The translations under genes were made by a program, and so were the position numbers. Below are positions 7,355 through 13,705 of a stretch of DNA of 13,705 bases, piece after piece; the stretch's first letter is position 1; each line of letters starts with the position of its first letter. This stretch comes from Byssochlamys sp. IMV 00236 (lineage: Eukaryota; Ascomycota; Eurotiomycetes; Eurotiales; Thermoascaceae): the NCBI GenBank assembly GCA_001931875.2, contig MSJH02000030.1, positions 1 to 13,705 on the forward strand, in the 5' to 3' direction. The notes under the pieces are model-generated. The model was not told the origin of the DNA. It saw only the letters and a program-made list of their open reading frames with translations, and made no database searches.

Positions 7355-8270
7355 TAAAAAAAAGAAAAAAGAAAAAGGCTATTATTACGCTGGTTACTGT
7401 GAGATGTTTTATCATCCGGGGTTTATTATATTCGAGAATTATCCAAAAAAAAAAGCCATAAGCATCTCAACATGTCTGCCTCGCTTTGATCTGTCAACGA
7501 GAATAATTAAACATGAACAGTTTAGAAGCATTGTACAGAGTGAACCTGGTCTCACTCCAGTCAAGTGCCTTTCAGTGGGTAGAAACCTTGCTGCTTCAGT
7601 GTACTATACAGCAAGAGTAATTGACCGTGGTGATTTAATGTATTGCTTTTTTTTTCTTTTTTTTTTTTTGCTGGCAACTTGGGCAATGGCTACAGCCTGT
7701 AAGTTTTTTTTTTTTCGATGAATTATCGTTAAAATAGTCACTCAAAGTTATCATAAGGAAGCCTTAAAGCATCTTCAAATGTCTACTATCCCAAGTAAAT
7801 AACGTTGGTTTGAGTTTGTAAAGACATAGATCGACAACAAATAAAGTAGAAAGAAAAGCTGTATATAAAAGTGAAATTAAAAGGAAGACTAGGACTGTCG
7901 TCAATGTTATCATCATCTGATGCACAATAGAGGATGTAATGAATTATAACGATTCATAACAAAGCATGTCAAAAACAAAGTCGACAAAAAAGCATTCAAA
8001 ATATCACTCACATTTTGATCTAAGCTCTGAGTCTAAATTCTATATTTTACAGATCTTGTTCTTGTCACAGATTATCTTGTTCTATATGCTGAGATCCTGT
8101 ACTTTTTTTTTTCCTTTCAGTTCCCTTCACAGTTGCATATTCACCTAAACATATGAACTCTATTTTAATCTTGTTTTTCTCATTTTTATCCCGCCATGTA
8201 TAAATAATCGGGGAAAGTGATCTGATTCGCCTAAAAGAGGAAAGCAATTTTGACCGATCAACTTGAATAT
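7355..8270. other. Stretch without a supported gene, upstream of the MFS gene
   Basis: About 900 bp of AT-rich DNA. A plus-strand open frame covers 7272-7721, but its ends are homopolymer-coded Lys and Phe runs. Only the part around 7480-7640 has balanced composition, and its opposite strand is also open, so I do not call it. A 50-codon minus-strand frame at 7916-7764 is listed separately. T and A homopolymers occur at 7648-7669, 7704-7714 and 8103-8112. No RNA gene is visible. Confidence 0.5.
7764..7916 (-). CDS. Possible 50-aa single-pass membrane micropeptide
   Basis: An ATG-initiated frame begins with two methionines. It has about 24 strongly hydrophobic residues (around 5-30, VLVFLLISLLYTAFLSTLFVV) followed by a Lys-containing polar tail ending SRHLKML. 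This is the layout of a one-helix membrane peptide. T-rich DNA readily yields such frames by chance, no homolog is recognised, and no promoter is evident, so confidence is low. Confidence 0.12.
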   Translation of the reverse strand: MMITLTTVLVFLLISLLYTAFLSTLFVVDLCLYKLKPTLFTWDSRHLKML

Positions 8271-8278
8271 TATATAAG
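8271..8278 (+). promoter_or_regulatory. TATA box of the MFS transporter gene
   Basis: TATATAAG lies 60 bp upstream of the ATG at 8338 and is followed by a pyrimidine-rich stretch (8309-8323), typical of a fungal core promoter. Confidence 0.5.
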
Positions 8279-8337
8279 CATAATTCTGTAATAAAATTAT
8301 AGAGTTCTCAGTCTCTCTTTTTCACCGCTTATTTAAA

Positions 8338-9892
8338 ATGTCAATTATTGAAATAGAAGGGAATGTGATAGACGAGAAAGGGCCAAAGGAAGATACAATT
8401 TCTATCACATCAGAAAAAGAACTAAAGGAACCACCTGATGGAGGAAGAGCTTGGCTTGTTCTTGTAGGCTGCTTTTGCGTAAGTAAAGAAGGGGGGAAAT
8501 TGATTTACAGAAAATAACTTTTTTTTAAAAGGGTCTATTTTGCACGTAAGAATATATAAACATGTATATAGAAAACATGACTTTTTAAATGTTATATAAA
8601 GACAAGGATACAATTATGTATGGGGAATATTTTTAAATCACTATAATCAGCATGTATTCAAGGACCAAATGACAGCACTCTCATGGATAGGTTCATTATG
8701 GTTAGCATTAGCCAATATCGTAGGACCCTTTTACGGCTGGTTTTCCGTAAAGGTCGGATACAAATGGATGTTGATCACTGCTCTCTTTCTATGCACTCTA
8801 TCCATGATGCTCTCGAGTATAGCAACTCAAGTAAGAACAAGATTAAAAAAAAAAAAAAAAAATAAAAAAAAAAAAAAAAAAAAAAAAAAGACCAAGACTC
8901 GAAAAAAAATTTTTAATAGATTTGGCATTTGTACATCACACAAGGTGTCTTGTCGGGGATTGGTGCCTCTCTTGTCTGGTTTCCATGCATCAGTGCTGCT
9001 CAACAATGGTTTTCCAAACGCAGAGGCTTTAGTGTTGGTATTGCCATCTCAGGATCAGGATTTGGTGGACTGATTCTGTCCAATATTGTGCAAGCAGCCA
9101 TAGATCATGTAGGATATCAATGGGCACTTCGTATCATCGGATTCATTTCGTTTGTCTGTCTTGGTATCGCCTCATATACCGTTCGACCTTTGAATGAACC
9201 TTCGAAACAAGAGAATGCAAAATTGATGGTATTTGATCTGCGTCCGTTTCGAAATAAGCAGTTTGTCTTGTTATTCTGTATTCAATTCATTGGTAATTTC
9301 GCATTCAATGTTCCATCAAGCTTCTTACCAGGTAAAGTGAGAAAAAATTTTTTTTGAAGGAACGTCATTGTTCATGATTATAATAGCATATGCCAATTAT
9401 CTCGGTTTGGATCCGTGGATTGGTAGTAATATGTCTGCCATTATCTCAGGTGTCATGATTGTCGGTAAAATATCCAGCGGATTCATTAGCGACTTTGTAG
9501 GAAGAGCCAATATGACGTTCTTTGTGACCACAATGACAGGAGTGATGTGTCTTGCTGTCTGGCTGCCTGCAAAGAATGCAGCGACGATCTGGACGTTTGC
9601 TGCCATGTTTGGATATTTTGGTGGAGGCCACCTCACGATGGTGCCTGCCCTGTTGGGTCAGATAATAGGTATGGATGATATTGAAGCTGCGAATGGGATG
9701 CTCTTCTTTGCTTGGTTCTTCGGCGGTCTATTTGGGTCACCCATTTGCTCAACGCTTATTAACGATGGAAGTGATCATCCTACCTATTCCCATGCCATTA
9801 TCTTTAGTGGTGTCCTCATGATCTTTGCTGGTCTCCTAGCTTGGACCATCCGTGTGATGAGAGCAGGATGGAATCCGGTTTTAAAAGTGTAG
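8338..9892 (+). CDS. MFS transporter, monocarboxylate-permease (MCT/SLC16-like) type, 5 exons, 433 aa
   Basis: Exons 8338-8478, 8532-8545, 8602-8830, 8920-9331, 9387-9892; introns of 53, 56, 89 and 55 nt, all GT-AG, phases closing. Exon 2 is a 14-nt microexon encoding GLFC plus two bases. Residues 1-32 are a charged cytosolic leader. PPDGGRAW (32-39) is the MCT-family motif 1 at the entry of membrane segment 1. The motif WFSKRRGFSVGIAISGSGFG near the start of TM5 matches the family's second signature (FxKRRxLAxGxAxxGSxxG). Length and hydrophobicity fit 12 membrane segments. The second half ends with GMLFFAWFFGGLFGSPI and a short cytosolic tail after WTIRVMRAGW. Fungal members of this group sit in the plasma membrane and are variously linked to monocarboxylate, riboflavin or nicotinate uptake. 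The substrate cannot be deduced here. Intron 3 contains a 45-bp A-rich tract. Confidence 0.9.
8845..8889. repeat. A18-T-A26 tract inside MFS intron 3
   Basis: A near-homopolymer of 45 bp fills half of the 89-nt intron 8831-8919. The other introns of this gene are 53-56 nt, so the tract accounts for most of the extra length. Its exact length is likely to be unreliable in an assembly. Confidence 0.85.
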
Positions 9893-10136
9893 GATTGTTA
9901 TGCAGTTTAAATATCAGTGATATAAACATTATAGAATCATTAAAACATATATGCATTAATAAACAATAGCTAACCAAACAATTTCAACGTTGAAAAGGGA
10001 GACATAAAATGACAAAACATCGGCGTACAAACATCGTCTTTGTGTACCCTCCTTTTTTATTTATTTTTCGCTTTTATTTTATTCCTTTTTTTTTCTTCTT
10101 CTTGTTCAAAATAAATATACTCCTTTGAACTGCTAA
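9893..10136. other. Intergenic spacer between the MFS and SHO1 genes
   Basis: A 244-bp spacer on the same strand. It holds a possible polyadenylation region (ATTAATAAAC at 9955-9964) and a long T-rich stretch (10051-10104) ahead of the SHO1 start. No gene is seen. Confidence 0.6.
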
Positions 10137-11224
10137 ATGACGAAAATCTTAGATAATATATTTCTGCTATCAACCATTATACTTGCTTATGTAAAAACAA
10201 TCATTACACCTTTATTTCGTATTTATACCCTTTCTAGGTAGCTTGGCTGATTGCGTTTATTGGAGCATGTGTATTTAGAGTAGGTGTCAGTGGAGGAGCA
10301 TGGTGGATTATTGTATATGAACTTTTAATCATCATTGGAGTCACTTGTATATTAGTCACAAACACATTTACTCATTATCGAATGATGGTAAATAAAAAAC
10401 AAGCCCCCAAAAAAAAAAGAAGCAGCAAATAATGAATTGGATGTAGATTTTGGCTTTCTTGGGAGCCAGTATTTCCTTATTGACAGTTCAATTGGATTAT
10501 ATTACACCTGCTTCAAGAGTGTTTGGCGGTGGAGCAGGAGCATTTGCTACTGGATATATTATATTGATTATCATTCAGGTATATTTCAGTCCAAAAAAAA
10601 ATAAATAAATAAAGAGGCTAAAAATAACATGGACTCTCTATAGTTTTTATGGGTCATGATCTTTGGTAGTGATCCAGAGAGTTATATTGGTCAATACGGA
10701 CCTTCTCATTACGGCAATTCAGTTGGAATACAACATCATCGTCAACAGCAACCACAACAACAACAACAACAACAACAACAAGCATACGAAATGACGGGAG
10801 AAAAGACAATTCTTTCTGACCCTCCTGTTCAAACAGCAACAACACCAACAACAGCACCAGCAACAATACAGGAACCTAACTCAGCATTATCTGCATCAAA
10901 TCAAGTGACAGAGATGCCTCAACCAAGCCCTGTTGAATATCGTGAAAAAGTCAAAGCCTTACATGCATGTAAGTTGACTTTGTTATCCATGATCAATTAG
11001 ACTTATCAATTGAAAATAGATCAAGCAAACCCAGACGATCCCAATGAATTGAGTTTTGCTAAAGGAGAAGTATTGGAGATTGTAGATCGAAATGGCAATT
11101 GGTGGCAAGCACGCAAAACGGATGGAACAGTTGGTATTATTCCAAGTAATTATGTAAGTTAAAAAGATGTTTGTATCACATAACATTAATTCTTCCCTTC
11201 ATTTAGTTTGCTCCTCCTTCATAA
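10137..11224 (+). CDS. SHO1: SHO1-type osmosensor: four membrane segments plus C-terminal SH3 domain, 6 exons, 270 aa
   Basis: Exons 10137-10190, 10238-10387, 10447-10578, 10644-10968, 11020-11153, 11207-11224; introns of 47, 59, 65, 51 and 53 nt, all GT-AG, phases closing. Sho1 is a plasma-membrane sensor/adaptor that recruits the MAPKK Pbs2 through its SH3 domain in the HOG osmostress pathway. Membrane helices are predicted at about 7-28 ([14 protein letters not shown]), 38-58, 69-87 and 95-119. A polar linker (120-211) contains a poly-Gln run. The SH3 domain spans about 215-269: [23 protein letters not shown], the double Trp NWWQAR and GIIPSNY are the canonical ALYDY, RT-loop, WW and SNY elements. 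The usual ALYDY Tyr is replaced by His (ALHAY). The final exon supplies only FAPPS and the stop. Loops between helices are very short, as in other Sho1 proteins. The start follows a T-rich tract and places TM1 directly at the N-terminus. Confidence 0.93.
10743..10781 (+). repeat. Poly-glutamine codon repeat in SHO1
   Basis: CAA/CAG codons encode three Gln, one Pro and nine Gln in the linker between the last membrane helix and the SH3 domain. The last nine codons are pure CAA, so the tract is prone to length polymorphism. Confidence 0.9.
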
Positions 11225-11668
11225 ATCGCGCCTTTGTTATTATTGCAACTTTATATCATTAAACATTAAAAAAAATGTTACAAGTGCTTAAATTATCCCT
11301 GGACTTTTTGTACACCTAAACGCGTCGCATTTTTTATAAACATAATATCTCATATTAAGTACATAACATTGATTCATGATCTATAATCTATAGTATTTGT
11401 CAGCCTCTGTAGTCAACAAAGATGACGCTAGGAATGAGACAAGGAAAAAAAAGAAAAAGGCATTATTTTGCTGTAGAAAAAGCTCGACGGATACCAATAA
11501 TAATGCGACGTAGTTTTACATAGTATGGCCGTATTTCAACTCTAACGGAAGAATAGCCTCAAAAACTATTCCAATATTATTACAAAATGTAAGGACGCGA
11601 GCGTAAAAAAAGCATAAAGAGTATACGTTTAGTTTATTTGGTGAATCAAATGAAATTATGATAATTGA
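11225..11668. other. Intergenic region downstream of SHO1
   Basis: About 440 bp of AT-rich DNA with the presumed SHO1 3' UTR and no open frame of note on either strand. No tRNA-like cloverleaf or other structured element is evident. Confidence 0.6.
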
Positions 11669-11904
11669 CAACAAAGAGTTGAATGCAAATTTGCGATTTT
11701 TGCTATTGTCATGGAAACACTAAAGCGCCCCTTGGATATGAAAGCATTTGATGAATCAAAGGATATTAATGCGTATTTTAATTTATTTTTCAAGGATGAA
11801 TAATTGATTTCTCTCCAGATGTTATTTCAAAGGCCATTGGTAGCGGCAGGAGCCTCTTTTTTGTCTTAACGACTGGCCTAAAAAAACATTTTACTTGCTT
11901 ATAG
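11669..11904 (+). pseudogene. Frameshifted coding remnant, possibly transposon-derived
   Basis: Two plus-strand frames abut with a 4-bp overlap. The first, 11669-11803 (44 codons), includes METLKRPLDMKAFDESKDIN. The second, 11800-11904 (34 residues), includes FSPDVISKAIGSGRSLFFVL. Both have balanced, protein-like composition while the opposite strand is full of stops. They would form one reading frame after a single indel near 11800. No complete start or end is present, and I do not recognise the family with confidence. It adjoins the minus-strand remnant that starts at 11909, which suggests a graveyard of inserted elements. Confidence 0.3.
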
Positions 11905-11908
11905 ACTA

Positions 11909-12656
11909 TTACCAGGATGGGGGTTGATTATAAAGGTTTATGTGTGTATTGAACATCTTTATTGATATAGGCACCGTGACAAGCATTGTCTTCAATCCAT
12001 AATCTGTTCCCACTAGTTTGTTTTCAATGCATTTGACAACTCAACGCTACCAGCTGGACATTTCTTTCTTGAAATATACATTACAGAGAGTAATTAAAAG
12101 TGATGATCAGCTAACAAAGATCCATTTTATAATGCATAGTAATAGGTCTTTGTACAAACAGCACTACAAGCATATTCTTCCATTCGCTTTGCCCTGAGCT
12201 CTTGACGTAGCACTGCCCAATTCGATAGATCCTTCATCTCTTGATCTTTTTTCGCCTTGGTTAAGGCGACTTCCGGGCCCCACGCTCATTCTTATCATCT
12301 ATTCTGTTTTCTGGTATTTAAAACATTGTGTTTTGATCATCCTTGAGGCTCTTTTTCCGTACTAAGCCCATCAGATTTCCACCCATCGTAGGATGTTGTA
12401 CAAAAACAAGGTAAATTGTCACATCTTCTGAAGGTTTCTTTGACTAACGACAGAAAAACGTACGCTGTACTGTAAGATTATACGAAAAATAGAAACATTG
12501 GAGTAAAGATTTACGCACAGTCATAGTCTGTTATGATTCATCAAAAGCCTATCTGAACTCTCGTTGTTAGCTAAGTAAGTCTTGGCCTAGACGAAAAAGG
12601 CCACAGCTTTCTAAAAGATAAATAGACATCATCTTCGTCTCAATTAGGCAGGTTGG
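11909..12656 (-). pseudogene. Broken transposon-type ORF with a TnpB/Fanzor-like RuvC-I motif
   Basis: Five minus-strand open fragments follow one another 5' to 3', separated by stops or frame changes: 12656-12567 (IYLLESCGLFRLGQDLLS), 12586-12521 (NNESSDRLLMNHNRL), 12443-12318 (KPSEDVTIYLVFVQHP then MGGNLMGLVRKK), 12285-12127 (QEMKDLSNWAVLRQELRAKR) and 12040-11909 (ENKLVGTDYGLKTMLVTVP). The last contains VGTDYG, which resembles the first RuvC aspartate motif of TnpB/Fanzor-type nucleases. From memory it also resembles a repeated protein family of mucoralean genomes. No zinc ribbon, no later RuvC motifs and no intact start are seen, so it is at best an N-terminal relic. The plus strand across 12003-12197 is also open for 64 codons, which weakens strand assignment there. 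Confidence 0.33.
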
Positions 12657-13054
12657 TTACTTTTTTTCCATAAATATATTATTTTTGTATCACGTAAACT
12701 TCAAAAGTCAACCCCTTCTTAAGCAATTCAATCCATCAATATTTAATTGATCTGTCAAATATCTGATAGCCACAAGCAAACAGACTACTCATGTACAAAA
12801 CTTCAAACTCTATGAGACATGATCCCTCTCTACACTGTGATTAGTTCAGTAAATCATAGTCCTTAGAGTGTTCTTGGTCATTTTGTTTTTGACGGCGGAC
12901 AATAGTATATAAGCTAAGCTTTGTTTTTGAGATTGACAGGATAATTTATGAAGATGATGTATATATATGACATATTTCTTTTGCTTAATGCTATGAAAAA
13001 CCCCTTTTTTGGGATCAAGGGTTAAAAAAAAAAAAGCAAAAAGGAAAAGGAATG
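12657..13054. other. Intergenic AT-rich stretch
   Basis: No gene is supported. A TATATAAG at 12906-12913 is followed on the plus strand by a 25-codon frame from 12949 that ends at a TAA around 13024, too short to call. An AACCC/GGGTT inverted repeat with A-runs lies near 12997-13034. Confidence 0.5.
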
Positions 13055-13304
13055 CTAACGGAACTGCTTAAGCCATTCGAGGGGACCTTCTAACCATGGG
13101 TAGTGAGGATAGCTGTGGCCAAGAGAGCGCCAGGCCTGAATGGTGCTGAGGAGAGGGGGAGGGGATAATAGAAGCATATTCAGAAGGATCTGGTATGGTC
13201 TCAGACATAGAGAGACGTCGGCGAGTCATGGTGCAAAGTTGAGCATAGGATGCCACGGATGCGATTTTGTCATCAGGGTAGCCAGCATTTATCCTATACA
13301 GCGA
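13055..13304 (-). CDS. Coding-like 3' exon(s) of an unrecognised minus-strand gene (partial model)
   Basis: This segment is clearly more GC-rich than its flanks and carries two overlapping minus-strand frames. Frame A (13304-13068) reads YPDDKIASVASYAQLCTMTR then RRLS. Frame B (13225-13055) ends with AWRSLGHSYPHYPWLEGPLE followed by WLKQFR and a stop. A 61-nt intron at 13206-13146 (GTCTGA...CCTCAG, with a strong pyrimidine tract) would join A to B in phase, giving one continuous protein end. Its length matches the other introns here, but the donor is weak. Upstream, acceptors are possible at 13305 or 13294. No family is recognised, and a frameshifted pseudogene is the alternative. Confidence 0.37.
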
Positions 13305-13447
13305 CTACGTAGGACATAAGAACACTGTTTTTTTTTATCACCAAATTTATCACAGCATATACACACATGTATTATTCCTGAGGAGCATTCCAACGCGCGA
13401 TATTGAGTATAGTAATGGAGAAAAAAATAGTGTTTATTAAATGATGT

Positions 13448-13669
13448 TTATTTGGAATAGATCGTGCTTTGATGGTAGAGGGCAGATGAGTCTATAAACT
13501 CTGGAAATGATACATATGTTTTCTCAAACTGTGTTATTTCTGTATTAACCATTCGTTTACTATCATTATCATGATGACTGCTATTATGTTTGCTGTCTAT
13601 GAATGGATGTTTGAATGTATTCATAAGGTGATTCAACAGTTCGCGAATTGTATGAGATTTGCGCATCAT
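13448..13669 (-). CDS. Hypothetical protein or first exon, 73 aa
   Basis: The frame starts with two Met codons directly behind a T-rich tract (on its own strand), the same arrangement as at the confident genes here. It encodes a polar, His/Asp/Asn/Ser-rich peptide containing FEKTYVSFPEFIDSSALYHQ and ends at a TAA. It may be the first exon of the gene whose 3' part lies at 13304-13055, via a donor such as GTATCA after KTY, but I could not close the phases convincingly. No family is recognised. Confidence 0.3.
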   Translation of the reverse strand: MMRKSHTIRELLNHLMNTFKHPFIDSKHNSSHHDNDSKRMVNTEITQFEKTYVSFPEFIDSSALYHQSTIYSK

Positions 13670-13690
13670 TCAAACAATAGCAAAGAAAAG

Positions 13691-13705
13691 AAAAAAAAAA
13701 AAAAA
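13691..13705. repeat. A15 homopolymer at the right edge
   Basis: Fifteen A residues close the window, preceded by AAAG units. With the T29 at the other end, this suggests a contig limited by homopolymers. It also lies where the promoter of the 13669-13448 minus-strand frame would be. Confidence 0.85.

Noticed and set aside
7272..7721. 149-codon plus-strand frame
   Set aside because: Starts and ends in homopolymer-encoded Lys and Phe runs and overlaps the minus-strand remnant; only a short middle part looks protein-like and its opposite strand is also open.
8065..8247. 60-codon minus-strand frame upstream of the MFS gene
   Set aside because: Lys/Ile-rich with a homopolymer-coded Lys run; lies in promoter DNA with no protein signature.
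12003..12197. 64-codon plus-strand frame opposite the Fanzor-like remnant
   Set aside because: No start codon near its beginning and an upstream in-frame stop; the opposite strand has the recognisable GTDYG-type motif. Kept only as a caution on strand choice.
12252..12269. 7-bp stem, 4-nt loop hairpin (TCGCCTT/AAGGCGA)
   Set aside because: A short perfect hairpin inside the coding-like remnant, with no accompanying element; expected by chance at this scale.
12949..13026. 25-codon plus-strand frame behind a TATATAAG
   Set aside because: Too short, composition follows the AT-rich background, no homolog recognised.
1..13705. tRNA, rRNA, CRISPR array or prophage features
   Set aside because: No T-loop consensus with a matching cloverleaf, no conserved rRNA core, no spaced direct repeats; the window is spliced eukaryotic DNA.

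Overview
The window looks like nuclear DNA of an early-diverging fungus, most likely a mucoralean (Mucoromycota). The intergenic DNA is AT-rich, T-rich tracts sit directly before start codons, and I could reconstruct 26 spliceosomal introns. Twenty-three of these are 47-65 nt long; the exceptions are 89, 149 and 242 nt. The gene set is fungal (SHO1, COX18, an MCT-type transporter). It also includes a cobalamin adenosyltransferase, a B12 enzyme absent from the familiar Dikarya models but expected in early-diverging fungi. Taxonomy is inferred from these traits only.

Left part (1-5355): a SAC3/GANP/THP3-family gene (+) meets an 8-exon cob(I)alamin adenosyltransferase gene (-) tail to tail, and their coding sequences overlap by 18 bp. 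A 658-bp divergent promoter region follows. Then come an intronless sugar O-acetyltransferase (+) and, 67 bp after it, the mitochondrial insertase COX18/OXA2 (+). Next is ribosomal protein eL38 (+), whose start codon is split off from the rest by a 242-nt intron.

Middle (5476-9892): a LisH-CTLH-CRA protein of the GID/CTLH ubiquitin-ligase type (-, 4 exons) is convergent with eL38. A 1.8-kb stretch without an intact gene follows; it holds a 20-bp palindrome, an (AT)11 microsatellite and a decayed protein-coding remnant (-). Then comes a 5-exon MFS monocarboxylate-type transporter (+) with a 14-nt microexon and an intron swollen by poly-A.

Right part (10137-13705): a 6-exon SHO1-type osmosensor (four membrane segments, poly-Gln linker, C-terminal SH3; +). 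After 11225 no intact gene is visible. Broken open-frame fragments on both strands look like transposon debris. One minus-strand piece carries a GTDYG motif like RuvC motif I of the TnpB/Fanzor superfamily. Near the right edge are coding-like minus-strand segments of unknown function. Both ends of the window are homopolymer tracts (T29 and A15), which suggests a contig bounded by assembly breaks.

The genes are unrelated housekeeping and accessory loci (mRNA export or processing, B12 metabolism, respiratory-chain assembly, translation, protein turnover, transport, osmosensing), not a pathway cluster. I did not see a convincing new multi-gene system. The best leads are the overlapping SAC3/MMAB pair with its GC-AG intron, and the possible Fanzor-like relic.
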